A DNA stretch of 64,000 bases from Pseudorasbora parva (GCF_024679245.1 NC_090191.1:40568024-40632023); one strand, 5' to 3'; shown: positions 12,163-21,973, counted from the first letter of the stretch. Translations and numbers: made by a program. The notes: generated from the letters alone by a model not told the origin.

Positions 12163-12757
12163 CACTGTGAAAAAAATCCCAGTAAAATATAAAGTAAAAA
12201 AGGGCAACTGTATTTGCCAGAACGTTACCGTAAAAAATACGGTTGCAACATTTTAGGTTTTACAGATTCAATTTACAGTAAATTACTATTTCATTAACTA
12301 AAATAATGTTACATTACCAACCTATTGAAATGTTCATATCTGTTATGTACCATTGATATATACTGACAACCACCAATCACAGTGGTGATGAGAGTCACAA
12401 GATGAATCAAAGCTTTTAGCAGGACAATAATAATTTATAACACCATACATTTTTCACTGTAAATTACATTTACATTTATGATTTGGCAGACGGTTTTATC
12501 CAAAGCGACCTACATTGCATTCAAGGTACCCATTTTACATTATTGTCAGTTCTTCTTACACAACAGCTTGTTCTTTTTCACTTACAAAAACTGTAAATGT
12601 AATGGCATTTTACTGTAAAATTACATTCATTGTAAGGTTGATCTATAACAGTTATTCACAGTATGTAGTACTGAAACCTTCTGTTAACTCTACTGTTGTT
12701 AACTTTAGCATTTGTACAGTCTTTTACCATTAAAAATCACAATCATTTTTTACAGTG
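12163..12757. mobile_element. hAT-like MITE (CACTGTGAAAAAA ends)
   Basis: The left end CACTGTGAAAAAAAT and right end ATTTTTTACAGTG are inverted repeats. The interior is AT-rich with repeated 'acagta'/'tactgt' words. It is interrupted at about 12460-12545 by an L2-type retroposon tail. It is non-coding. Confidence 0.65.
12460..12545 (-). mobile_element. L2-type LINE 3' tail fragment
   Basis: On the - strand this reads through 'cgctttggataaaaccgtc' and ends in short tandem ATGTAA-like units, the usual 3' end of fish L2 elements. The same tail ends the longer L2 copy at 58923-59821. Only the tail is present. Confidence 0.6.
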
Positions 12758-12828
12758 CTTGCCATATGTGCACTATGCACACTGCACATATTACAATATC
12801 TCATTTACAGTCTGATAAATTACTTACA

Positions 12829-12960
12829 ATACAGTTGCAAGCAAAATTATTCAACCCCCATTGCAATTTGCAAATCAGGATTATTGGCAAAATCGACAGA
12901 CTTTTAGAAGTTTGCTATGAACAAATCAAACAGAAGTCATTGAAAAAGCTCAACACAACA
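12829..12960. mobile_element. Tc1/mariner-like terminal fragment
   Basis: After a TA dinucleotide the sequence 'cagttgcaagcaaaattatt' followed by 'caaccccc' resembles the terminal repeat of a fish Tc1/mariner family. I see no matching second end or transposase, so this is a fragment at best. A 128-codon frame crossing it is not protein-like. From there to 13507 the DNA is AT-rich with no clear feature. Confidence 0.35.
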
Positions 12961-13507
12961 AATGTTTTAAAAGGTTTCTCCAAAATTCAACTGAAAATGT
13001 TAACTATTAAGTTAAATATTTCGATCTTTCTACTTCAAAATTGCATGTTAATTGCCATTTCTTTGTCATTATTTGTGAAATTTACTAGCAATTTCTGAGT
13101 GAAAATTGTTTCAACAATTTATAAACTATTTAGAACGTTAAAAATGTAAAATTTACTATTTGAGTGACTATTTCAGGCTGCCAAAAGTTATGACATTTTA
13201 CATAAAATTAATTAACTACAACTTAAAAGAAAGGATTTTAAAAAATCACCTTTTATGTAAACGCCGTATTTATTTCCGATTTAAACAGTCAATGTCACAT
13301 AACAGTTGAAAATGTTTGCTGTTGAATATGCATACTCTATTACTGCTTCACACACAAAAAAAATTGTAAATAGTTTACCTTATGCACCAAGCTGTATACT
13401 CGCCGTTTCTTTGTAATTATTTGTGACATTTACTAGCAATTTCTGAGCGAAAATTGTTTAAACAATCTTTTTTTAAAGTGAATATTTAAAAAATAAATAA
13501 ATAATAA

Positions 13508-13715
13508 TAATTAATTACATTTATATAGCGCTTTTCTAGACACCCAAAGCGCTTTACATAGAAGGGGGGAATCTCCTCAACCACCACCAATGTGCAGCAT
13601 CCACCTGGATGATGCGACGGCAGCCATTTTGCGCGAGAACACCCACCACACACCAGCTGATTGGTGGAGAGGAGACCGAGTGATTAAGCCAATCAGGATA
13701 TGGGGATTTTAAAAT
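13508..13715. repeat. Fish interspersed repeat (TATATAGCGCTTTT type)
   Basis: This block contains 'ttatatagcgcttttctaga', 'caaagcgctttaca' and 'gcagcatccacctggatgat', a combination I recognise as a widely dispersed fish repeat, probably LINE or SINE derived. I cannot name the family. Between 13716 and about 14480 I recognise nothing. Confidence 0.6.
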
Positions 13716-14214
13716 ATTTAGAATGTTGGAATTTTAAAATGTAACATTTTCAAAAAGAACTACAACGAAGATTCAACGTGTAAAAAAGTCAATATTGTGT
13801 CACATCACAACATTGCCATTGCATATGCATACTGTATTATGTCCTAAGCTGCTTTTTCATTCCACGTTTTCTGTCGCTCAGGAGATATTACTACAGACCT
13901 GTGACCGTTTGCTGCAGGCTCAGAGTGAACAGGTGTGATAGTCACACTTTTACAGTTCAGAGTTATAAACAGGAGGTTTACAGGCCCCTAGGGGCACATG
14001 AAGGTACTGCAGGGGGTCTGTGTGCTGATTAATAATAAATACACAGCCTATGTGTATCTATGGGAATCTGAGTTTGTCATTGTGAGGGTTCCCAGGTCAT
14101 AACAGCCCGACAACTGCGACTGTAAACGAAGTAAATGAATATTGGTGTTGTTTAGACGTGCCGCATTGTTGAGATGTAAATTGGCTGTGAGCTTGCGAGC
14201 TCAGGATTGCTTGT

Positions 14215-14418
14215 GTGTTAATTGAATGTGTAATCCATTTGCTGCTTCAGACTGCAGAAATAAAGCTATCTGGCACAACTCCTGCCTCTCAGAGAGACAG
14301 ATTACAGCAGAGACTAGGGGAGAAAGGTCGACTGTCGGAGGAACAGCAGACGCCTGAGAATAGAGAGAATAGAGAGAGAGAAAGTAAAGCTAAAAAGAAA
14401 ACTGTTCACATAAAATAA
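14215..14418. other. Purine-rich stretch, no gene
   Basis: A 67-codon frame with a Glu/Arg-rich tail derives from a GAGA-rich purine tract at about 14330-14400. There is no splice context and no homology that I recognise, so I treat it as non-coding. Confidence 0.4.
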
Positions 14419-14483
14419 TCAATTTAGTATAGCATGCTAAATATCCTTGAAATTACATATACAATGCCCATAATAAAGGTAAC

Positions 14484-16090
14484 ACTTTTTTAAAAAACAT
14501 TTTAGTGTCCTTGTTACACAGTACAAGTAGTTACTGTAGTAATAACTATAAATTATGCACATTTACATGCAACCAAACCCTAACCATACCCCTATTGTAA
14601 GTACAGTCAGCGTTTAGGGTAACGCATTTTAAGTAACGTGCGTTATATCAGATTTTCAAGTAACTAGTAAAGTAACGCATTATGTTTAAATTTACAACAA
14701 AGTACTTTTTCAAATAAGTAAAGCAAGTTACTTTGTTTTCCCATGTATTGACTGATTGACAATTGCTACTAATAAGAGTAAGGTTTTAATCGCAGTACGA
14801 TGTTTACATGACATGAGCTGAACTCTTCACTCCAGTTTACATGCAATTTTCATTATTCTGATTATTCGCTTATGGTTATGCCATACAAGTATGGTTATTA
14901 CCACACTCAGATAGGCCTAAAGTATGCATGTTACCGGCCATTGTTTTAATCTACTCTCATCAAATTCATAATACATTTTTATGGATGTAGCTTACTGGAT
15001 ATTATTCAGCGCCGTGATGAACTGTCATCATGTTCTTCACGCCGACTAGCTAAAGATACGGAGCAGAGACTGCACAGCGAGTTTAGTGATTTGGAGAAGA
15101 CAAAACTTCAAAATAATGTCACGAAGTTCACTCATGAAGTTGTGTGAACAACACACGTTATCCATATACGTGCGCGCACAAGTGCACTTCAGTCAGAATG
15201 GTAATAATGAGATTAAGGCGTTTACATGCCTGTTTATTGCTATTAAAATCGGTGGACGCCACCTAGTTTAAAGTCACTATAATTACGACAATTATGATCT
15301 TAACCGCATTAGTTTGGTCGAAGTATTGCGTTTACATGAGGTAAAGTTTATTTGCAATATTGTCAAAATCCTATGATAATCGCATTATCTAAACGTAGTC
15401 AGTAAGAGACTAGGTACAACCCTTTTGGACCATACGCCTGGTGCGCCATTCATTTTTCCTGTCATTAAACTAGCAAAAGTGGATTCATACATGCCTTAAG
15501 TTATAAAAAAAACTGCACAAAAAACAACAAATCAAGCCCAGCCCAGGTGACAAAAAGTAATGCAAAAGTACCGTAACATTACTTTTCTTAAAAAGTAACT
15601 AACGTTAGTTACTTTTTACGCGAGTACGCAATATTGTAATGCAATACTTTTCAAAGTAACTTTCCCCGGCACTGCATGTAGTTACGCATTATTACACAGT
15701 ACTTAAATGCATAATTACAGTGTAACAAAGACCCCTTAAAATAAAGAGTAACCCCTAACCATAACTCTATAGTAAGTATGTACCGTTAATATTACTCAGC
15801 ACTTTTTTGAGTAAGTACAGTGTAACTACATCACCTCAAAATACAGATTAACCTCAAGCAATAAACCTAACCAGGTATAAAAATTATGCATAATCGATAC
15901 AACGAACCCTAAACCAAATCTCTATTCTCTAAAGTAAGTCCTGTAGTAATTTAATATTACTCAGAACTTAAATGCATAATTACAGTGCAACAAAGACACC
16001 TTAAAATCTAGTGTAACCCCTAATCTTATTAGAGTAAATGCAATGTAACAACGTCACTGTAAAATAAAGTGGAACCAGCTATAACATATA
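14484..16090. repeat. Nested repeat block: GTAACAC-type host repeat with inserted hAT-like element
   Basis: The outer DNA (14484-14605 and 15680-16090) repeats phrases such as 'gtgtaaccccta', 'atgcataattacagtg' and 'aataaagtgtaac'. Related phrases occur at 21170-21254 and 42745-42891. The inner block, about 14606-15674, starts 'cagtcagcgtttagggtaac' and ends 'actttccccggcactg', which resembles a common fish hAT whose end reads CAGTGCCGGGGAAAG. It contains many 'aagtaac' subterminal motifs. At 15408-15487 it holds a segment shared with 41026-41104. Confidence 0.55.
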
Positions 16091-17078
16091 TTATTAATAA
16101 ATAAATAACACATAATTGGAGCTAAAATGCCAAGATCTATAATACAAACCATATTCCTGATTTATGTCAACAGGCCTCTCTAGTCTTATTGCTTTAATTT
16201 ACGGTTATATATGTAGGTATAATGCTTTTCAATGTTTTCATGAATTATAAAAAGAGTTTACACGCAGTATCAGAACAGGATTGACTGCCAGTGCTCCGCA
16301 TCTTTACACACATTCAATTGGCTCGTGAGAGTTGTATTTACATAAAAGACGCTGCTTTTGATGTCTTAGGGTGCCATCTAGTGTCTCAAGAGGTAAAAGA
16401 CTTTCAAGTGCTTCCAGAAATGTGAAACGCAGCACAGATGAACAGAGCCACACGCATATTTAGCCAGAGACACGTCAGTCACGGACGAAAGCGTAAAATT
16501 AAATATAGATGAATGTCTCTCCCTCGAGTCATCCATGAAGGACGCCTGTAGCCTGTACTGCATATCTGGCTATGTTTCTAGAGGACTTTTAGATGTGTGT
16601 GTGTGGATAAATAGTTTTGTGTTAGTGAATTATTCAGCTCAGGCTGAATAATATCTGCGCATCTTTGAACTGTTCGATGACTTTCACCCTACTGTACTTT
16701 GCTCCCGCTATGAGGGTGGGACTGAGATATTGATATATGGAAAACAGGGCTGAAAAATTACTTCCCAAACCATTTACTAAAGCTAAACTGCAAACATAGC
16801 TCGATCAGATGGCATCACAATTTGTTGTCCATGTTTAATTATCAAAACGCAATGCTGATAATTATTTCACATACAGTACCAAGAGATAAGTATGATATAA
16901 TGTATATATGGATTACTTAAAGGTACAGTACACATTTTTTTTCCTAATGTCCACCCCAACAGCTGAATAGTCTATTGGTCATAAAAAAAATGTAAGTATT
17001 GTCTGTGCAAGGAAATTAGACTGCCTTTATATTAAGATTTCAGTAAATGTAAAACCAAAACCACCATTGACTTTTTGA
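16091..17078. other. No feature recognised
   Basis: Intergenic DNA up to the truncated end of the Tc1-like remnant. No exon, RNA gene or clear repeat was recognised. Confidence 0.45.
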
Positions 17079-17124
17079 GCTCCAGTAGCTCGTCTGTTTG
17101 ATCGGACCACACGGGCTAGCCTTC
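17079..17124 (-). mobile_element. Tc1-like remnant, part separated by LTR insertion
   Basis: This 46-bp piece, beginning 'gagctccagtagctcg', is the reverse complement of transposase sequence seen in the second Tc1 copy near 23100-23150. It continues on the far side of the LTR retrotransposon at 20322. The original element is truncated at 17079, so most of its transposase is missing. Confidence 0.8.
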
Positions 17125-17501
17125 TGTCACATGCCTGTCCTGTCGTGTGTGCACTTGTGGGTTTTGTTATGTTGAGCATGTGCTCGTGTCCCTGTCAGTT
17201 CCCTCCCCCTTGTTATCTGATTATTGGTTAATTTGCCCCACCTGTTCTCCCTCATTATCTGCCTTGTTTGTTCCCTTTATAATCTCCTTGTGTTTGTCAG
17301 TCTGTGTTGGATCCTTGTGTAATGTCTGCGTCTCCCGTTCTCCCTGTGATTCTGTTGGTTTGTTTAAGTTTATATTTTATTATTCTATTGTGTGTTTTTC
17401 CCCCTCGTGGGTTTTGTTTTGAGTTTATGTTTATTTTGTAATAAATTATCTTTCTCTGCACTTGAGTCCTCGCACCCTTTTCCCTTGTCTGTGACGTGAC
17501 A
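17125..17501 (+). mobile_element. 5' LTR
   Basis: A TATA-like TTTATAAT lies at 17276-17283 and an AATAAA signal at 17440-17445. The U3-R-U5 layout is therefore readable: transcription is expected to begin about 30 nt after the TATA box, near 17306, and polyadenylation shortly after 17445. The sequence at 17306-17316 is complementary to the stretch just downstream of this LTR. Confidence 0.92.
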
Positions 17502-17502
17502 G

Positions 17503-17513
17503 AAGGATCCAAC
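17503..17513 (+). promoter_or_regulatory. Candidate self-priming primer-binding site
   Basis: The sequence AAGGATCCAAC starts two bases after the LTR and is not of the TGG... form expected for tRNA priming. It is the exact complement of GTTGGATCCTT at 17306-17316, the predicted first 11 nt of the transcript. In Tf1 of fission yeast the first 11 nt of the RNA serve as primer in this way. Six of the 11 bases form the palindrome GGATCC, which weakens the statistical argument. Confidence 0.55.
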
Positions 17514-17514
17514 C

Positions 17515-19944
17515 ATGTTGAGGACTCAGCAGAGAGAGGACTCGATCCCGGAATCGCTCACCACCTGTCCTCACTATGAGCGGATTCTACGGTTTCGAGT
17601 CCTCCACCTACTTCACCAGGAGGGAATGGAGATTAGGAATTTTGCAAAGAAGTTCCTGGAGACCGCCAAGGGGCTGAGGCTCAGTGACTCTGCACTCAAG
17701 GACCTTTTTAATTATGCCCTAGATGAGCCCATGGAGTGGTGGCTCAGAAGGGCATATGACGGAGGCACATTTGAGGCAATGGTGGAAGCTATCGCCTGCC
17801 AGCAGGAGAGAGCTGCCAGGGAGATGGCCCCTGCCCTGGCAGTCCCAAGATCGGTGGTCCCTGCTCCAGTGGTCCTGAAACGGAGGAGGAGAAGGAAGTC
17901 TCCCTCCGTGCCTGTGCCGGTGGTCCCTGTGCCGGTGGTCCCAGTGCCAGCGGATCGTGTTCCGGTGGTCCCAATGCTGGCGGATCGTATTCCGGTGGTC
18001 CCTATGCCGGTGGACTGTGTTCCGTTGGTCCCTATTCCGGTGGATCGTGTTCCGGAGGTCCCTGTACCGGTGGATCGTGTTCCGGTGGTCCCTATGCCGG
18101 TGGACCGTGTTCCGGTGGTCCCTGCTCCGGTGGTCCCGAAACGGAGGAGGAGGAGAAAGGCTCCCTCCGTACCTGCTCCGGTGGTCCCGATTCCAGGGGT
18201 CCCAGTACCGGTGGATCGGATTCCGGTGGTCTCTTTGCCGGCGGATCGTATTCCGGTGGTCCCTATGCTGGCGGATCGTATTCCGGTGGTTCCAGTACCG
18301 GCGGAGCGTGCGCCGGTGGTCCCTGTGCCGGTGGATCATGTTCCGGTGGTCCCTGTGCCGGTGGATCGTGCTCCGGTGGTCCCTGTGCCGGTGGATCGTG
18401 TTCCGGTGGTCCCTGTGCCGGTGGATCGTGTTCCGGTGGTCCCTGTGCCGGTGGATCGTGTTCCGGGGGTCCCTGTGCCGGTGGATCGTGTTCCGGTGGT
18501 CCCTGTGCCGGTGGATCGTGTTCCGGTGGTCCCTGTGCCGGTGGATCGTGTTCCGGTGGTCCCGAGTCCGGAAACGGCCTGGAGGGCTGTGATGGGATGC
18601 TTTGTGGTGGCAGTCCTGCATGTGTGGAAGGAGCACAGGGCTTTATCCGAAGCCCCGGAGGCAGTTCCGGTGGTCCCAGTTCCGGTGGATCGTGTGCCGG
18701 TGGTCTCAGTTCCGGTGGATCGTGTTCCGGTGGTCCCTGTGCCGGTGGATCGTGTTCCGGTGGTCCCAGTTCCGGCAGATCATGTTCCGGTGGTCCCAAT
18801 GCCAGCAGATCGTATTCCGGTGGTCCCAGTGCCGGTGGATACTGCTGGACTGGAGAAGTTTCCCCAACGCCCTGCCTGCGCCGCTGAGGCGCCCTGCTCT
18901 CCCTGCGCCGCTGAGGCGCCCTGCTCTCCCTGCGCCCCTGAGGCGCCCAGCTCTCCCTGCGCCCCTGAGCAGTCCTGCTCTCCCTGCGCCGCTGAGGCGT
19001 CCTGCTCTCCGTGCGCCGCTGAGGCGTCCTGCTCTCCGTGCGCCGCTGAGGCGTCCTGCTCTCCGTGCGCCGCTGAGGCGTCCTGCTCTCCGTGCGCCGC
19101 TGAGGCGTCCTGCTCTCCGTGCGCCGCTGAGGCGTCCTGCTCTCCGTGCGCCGCTGAGGCGTCCTGCTCTCCGTGCGCCGCTGAGGCGTCCTGCTCTCCG
19201 TGCGCCGCTGAGGCGTCCTGCTCTCCGTGCGCCGCTGAGGCGTCCTGCTCTCCGTGCGCCGCTGAGGCGTCCTGCTCTCCGTGCGCCGCTGAGGCGTCCT
19301 GCTCTCCGTGCGCCGCTGAGGCGTCCTGCTCTCCGTGCGCCACTGAAGCGTGCTGCTCTCACCGCGCCTCCCTGGCGCCCCCTGCACTCACCGCGCCTCT
19401 CTGGCGCCCTGCTCTCACCGCGCCTCCCTGGCGCCCTGCTCTACCCGCACTGCCCTGGCTGCCTGAACTCTATGGGCCGCCCCGGCCGCTTGAACTGGGT
19501 GGGCCTCCCGAACTCGGTGGGCCGCCCTGGCCATTCGAACTTTGTGGGCCACCATGGCCTCCTGAACTTTTTGTTTTCCTCGTTCCTCCCTTGTTTACCC
19601 CTCCCTTGTCTGTACCTTCTTTGTCTGTCCCTCCCGTGCCCCCCTGGTCTGTCCCTCCCGTGCCCCCCTGGTCTGTCCCTCCCGTGCCCCCCTGGTCTGT
19701 CCCTCCCGTGCCCCCCTGGTCTGTCCCTCCCGTGCCCCCCTGGTCTGTCCCTCCCGTGCCTCCCTGGTCTGTCCCTCCCGTCCCTCCCTGGTCTGTCCCT
19801 CCCGTTCCTCCCTGGTCTGTCCCTCCCGTTCCTCCCTGGTCTGTCCCTCCCGTCCCTCCCTGGTCTGTCCCTCCCGTCCCGCCCGGGTCTGTCCCTCCCG
19901 TCCCTAGTGGAGCGTCTGGTAGCCGCTCCTTAAGGAGGGGGTAA
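17515..19944 (+). CDS. Gag-like protein with expanded repeat tail (LTR element ORF)
   Basis: This 809-codon frame starts at the ATG 13 nt after the 5' LTR. Its TAA stop abuts the 3' LTR, so the purine tract is part of the last codons. Residues about 20-100 (including FAKKFLE, SDSALKDLF, ALDEP and AIACQQERA) resemble a fragment of fish gypsy Gag. A basic KRRRRRKSP follows. The remainder is three tandem repeat fields: a 10-residue VPVPVDRVPV unit (30 bp), a 9-residue CAAEASCSP unit (27 bp) and an 8-residue VPPVPPWS unit (24 bp). No zinc knuckle or enzyme motif is visible. It may encode a structural protein or simply tolerated repeat. The long frames on other strands here are shadows of these codon-multiple repeats. 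Confidence 0.6.
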   Translation: MLRTQQREDSIPESLTTCPHYERILRFRVLHLLHQEGMEIRNFAKKFLETAKGLRLSDSALKDLFNYALDEPMEWWLRRAYDGGTFEAMVEAIACQQERAAREMAPALAVPRSVVPAPVVLKRRRRRKSPSVPVPVVPVPVVPVPADRVPVVPMLADRIPVVPMPVDCVPLVPIPVDRVPEVPVPVDRVPVVPMPVDRVPVVPAPVVPKRRRRRKAPSVPAPVVPIPGVPVPVDRIPVVSLPADRIPVVPMLADRIPVVPVPAERAPVVPVPVDHVPVVPVPVDRAPVVPVPVDRVPVVPVPVDRVPVVPVPVDRVPGVPVPVDRVPVVPVPVDRVPVVPVPVDRVPVVPSPETAWRAVMGCFVVAVLHVWKEHRALSEAPEAVPVVPVPVDRVPVVSVPVDRVPVVPVPVDRVPVVPVPADHVPVVPMPADRIPVVPVPVDTAGLEKFPQRPACAAEAPCSPCAAEAPCSPCAPEAPSSPCAPEQSCSPCAAEASCSPCAAEASCSPCAAEASCSPCAAEASCSPCAAEASCSPCAAEASCSPCAAEASCSPCAAEASCSPCAAEASCSPCAAEASCSPCAAEASCSPCAAEASCSPCAAEASCSPCATEACCSHRASLAPPALTAPLWRPALTAPPWRPALPALPWLPELYGPPRPLELGGPPELGGPPWPFELCGPPWPPELFVFLVPPLFTPPLSVPSLSVPPVPPWSVPPVPPWSVPPVPPWSVPPVPPWSVPPVPPWSVPPVPPWSVPPVPPWSVPPVPPWSVPPVPPWSVPPVPPWSVPPVPPGSVPPVPSGASGSRSLRRG
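17900..18850. repeat. 30-bp coding minisatellite
   Basis: Tandem copies of a 30-bp unit ('gtggatcgtgttccggtggt' followed by 'ccctgtgccg') fill most of this interval. The best-conserved run is at about 18310-18560, and a short non-repeat spacer lies near 18570-18660. Diverged units at the left suggest that the array grew by recent expansion of one variant. Confidence 0.9.
18885..19350. repeat. 27-bp coding minisatellite
   Basis: About a dozen nearly identical units of 27 bp ('tgcgccgctgaggcgtcctg' plus 'ctctccg') encode CAAEASCSP. Flanking diverged units read APCSP or APSSP. The homogeneity indicates recent expansion or conversion. Confidence 0.92.
19610..19912. repeat. 24-bp coding minisatellite
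   Basis: About eleven units of 24 bp ('tctgtccctcccgtgccccc' plus 'ctgg') encode VPPVPPWS. Point variants accumulate toward the right end of the array. Confidence 0.9.
19932..19941 (+). promoter_or_regulatory. Polypurine tract
   Basis: AAGGAGGGGG lies three bases upstream of the 3' LTR, the position expected for priming plus-strand DNA. It overlaps the final codons of the element's only open frame. Confidence 0.75.
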
Positions 19945-20321
19945 TGTCACATGCCTGTCCTGTCGTGTGTGCACTTGTGGGTTTTGTTATGTTGAGCATG
20001 TGCTCGTGTCCCTGTCAGTTCCCTCCCCCTTGTTATCTGATTATTGGTTAATTTGCCCCACCTGTTCTCCCTCATTATCTGCCTTGTTTGTTCCCTTTAT
20101 AATCTCCTTGTGTTTGTCAGTCTGTGTTGGATCCTTGTGTAATGTCTGCGTCTCCCGTTCTCCCTGTGATTCTGTTGGTTTGTTTAAGTTTATATTTTAT
20201 TATTCTATTGTGTGTTTTTCCCCCTCGTGGGTTTTGTTTTGAGTTTATGTTTATTTTGTAATAAATTATCTTTCTCTGCACTTGAGTCCTCGCACCCTTT
20301 TCCCTTGTCTGTGACGTGACA
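19945..20321 (+). mobile_element. 3' LTR
   Basis: Identical in length and sequence to the 5' LTR at an offset of exactly 2820 nt. It carries the same TATA-like and AATAAA signals. No difference between the LTRs was found line by line, indicating a very recent insertion or gene conversion. Confidence 0.93.
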
Positions 20322-20629
20322 CCTTCGCTCCCCACGGTCATCAATGAGCCTTGGCCACCCTTGACCCTGTGGCCGGTTCTCCACTGTTCCTTCCACTTTT
20401 GATAGATACTGACCACTGCAGACTGGGAACAGCCCACAAGAGCTGCAGTTTTGGAGATGCTCTGACCCAGTCGTCTAGCCGTCACAATCTGGCCCTTGTC
20501 AAACTCGCTCAAATCCTTACGCTTGCCCATTTCTCCTGCTTCTAACACATCGACTTTGAGGACAAAATGTTCACTTGCTGCCTAATATATCCCACCCACT
20601 AACAGGTGCCTTGATGAAGAGATAATGTA
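20322..20629 (-). mobile_element. Tc1-like transposon remnant, transposase N-terminus
   Basis: Read on the - strand, this encodes the start of a Tc1 transposase: [16 protein letters not shown], then the helix-turn-helix region with [12 protein letters not shown] and VVSIYQKW. The frame is interrupted by the LTR retrotransposon and resumes briefly at 17124-17079. The terminal inverted repeat beyond 20629 is missing. The segment is nearly identical to the start of the Tc1 copy in isx intron 2. Confidence 0.85.
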
Positions 20630-20639
20630 TATATATGAT

Positions 20640-20977
20640 GAAAAATAAGGAAAATAAGTATTTGAACAGTGCTATTTTGCAAGTTCTCCCACTTAGAAAT
20701 CATGGAGGGGTCTGAAACTGTCATCGAAAAAAAAAAAATCCAGAAATCCCAATGTATGTTTTTTTTAAAACAATTTATTTGATACAGCTGCAAATAAGTA
20801 TTTGAACCTGAGAAAATCACTGTTAATATTTAGTACAGTAGCCTTTGTTTGCAATTTAAGAGGTCAAAAGTTTCCTGTAGTTTTTCACCAGGTTTGCACA
20901 CACTGCAGGAGGGATTTTGGCCCACTCCTCCACACAGATCTTCTCTAGATCAGTCAGATTTCTGAAGAGATGGACGA

Positions 20978-20980
<3 letters not shown>
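20640..20980. mobile_element. Second Tc1/mariner-like fragment
   Basis: The phrase 'aataagtatttgaac' occurs twice (about 20654 and 20793). It resembles a common fish Tc1 terminal repeat. The block 'ttttggcccactcctccaca' further right also belongs to known fish Tc1 copies, in my recollection. No intact frame exists. Confidence 0.55.
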
Positions 20981-21024
<44 letters not shown>

Positions 21025-21066
21025 TATATATATATATACACACACATACATATACATACATATATA
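20980..21066. repeat. (TA)n microsatellite
   Basis: A TA run with interruptions grades into TACA/CATA units at its right end. Confidence 0.95.
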
Positions 21067-21973
21067 AAATTACCCAATGGAATGGTGTGTTAATCACAAC
21101 TTTCTCACTGCAGAGTTAAAAATCTTTATATGTCCAATCAATATTTTTAGTCAATTTGTATGTTAACGCTTTATTTTAAGGTGTAGTTAATATTACTCAG
21201 AACTTATTTGAGTAAGTACAATGTAACTATATCACCTTAAACTAAAGTGTAACCATTTGTACAATAAGAAAAAGATTTATAAAAGCAAGTTCTGCTAAAT
21301 CATTTTTAGGAGTATACTAGCAATACAGATGGCCTGAAAGTTAACATACATAAACTAAAAACCAACTCCAATTTTCATCTTCTAATATCGGATTGGCTGT
21401 CATGTCTTTGGTGGGCGGGCTTTTAAATAAAATGCATGTGATCGAAGGTCTAAACTACCTTGGCTACAGTTGCACCAACTTTAAAACAAAGATGTCAATC
21501 TTCAGCTGAACACTTGATGGCACTGTTGTCTACATCAACATGCATAACTAACTATATCTCACACATCTGTGCCCAACTGCTTTGGCAAAATGACACTGCC
21601 TAAGTAATAATTGCAATTTATATAAATAAAAGCTCTTTTATTGAACTTAAACGGGTATAAGGCACCACATAGTAAAGCACCAACCCACTGTTAGAAAATC
21701 AATAAAAGGCATGTCATTTGAAAAAATCAATATGTATTTGATGGTTAGGATAGACGTAAATGCAAAATGTAGACCAGCTCACAATGAGGTGGAGCATTTA
21801 TGATGTGGAGTTTTGTTACACAGTAAACCAGCTGCTCCTCCTATGAATGCCTCAACCATTTCATCACACACAGAGGCGTCTCACTACAGACACTGGGAAA
21901 GCAACTAGTGATAGGAAAGCTGGAGAAGTTTGAGTCGACCTGGGACGCTGAAGAAGATTCAAAGACAGCACAA
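21067..21973 (+). other. Upstream region of isx
   Basis: This includes a GTAAC-type interspersed repeat at about 21170-21254 and otherwise non-repetitive DNA leading into the first recognised isx coding exon. No TATA box in a convincing position was seen, and the transcription start is unknown. A short ATG-initiated upstream frame (21843-21908, stop TAG) precedes the isx start and could reduce translation if transcribed. Confidence 0.4.

Larger units (their letters stand above)
17125..20321 (+). mobile_element. Non-autonomous LTR retrotransposon, complete, recent
   Basis: Two 377-bp direct repeats bound a 2443-bp interior. They begin TGTCAC, end GTGACA and are identical at every base I compared. 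The 5-bp target duplication CCTTC flanks both sides (17120-17124 and 20322-20326). A purine-rich tract (19932-19941) precedes the 3' LTR. The interior holds one gag-like frame and no protease, reverse transcriptase, RNase H or integrase, so mobilisation must have been in trans. The 5-bp duplication and gag-like region suggest a Ty3/gypsy relative. The insertion split an older Tc1-like remnant, giving a clear order of events. Confidence 0.92.

Noticed and set aside
17719..18636. Antisense frame of 305 codons in the LTR element
   Set aside because: It is a shadow of the 30-bp coding repeat. Any frame stays open when the unit is a multiple of three with no stop.
18263..19387. Antisense frame of 374 codons, with 218- and 187-codon partners
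   Set aside because: These are shadows of the 27-bp and 30-bp arrays. There is no independent start context or domain, and the gag-like region is only on the + strand.
17900..19912. Regular repeats that might suggest a CRISPR array
   Set aside because: The units are head-to-tail without unique spacers, coding, and inside a eukaryotic retroelement.
18602..19933. Second + strand frame of 443 codons in the LTR element
   Set aside because: It overlaps the gag-like frame out of phase and consists only of repeat translation (APLRRPALR units).
21908..21973. Longer N-terminus for isx (KLEKFESTWDAEEDS...)
   Set aside because: The frame would need a GTG start and there is no in-frame ATG before 21974. 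It could be coding only if joined to an unseen upstream exon.
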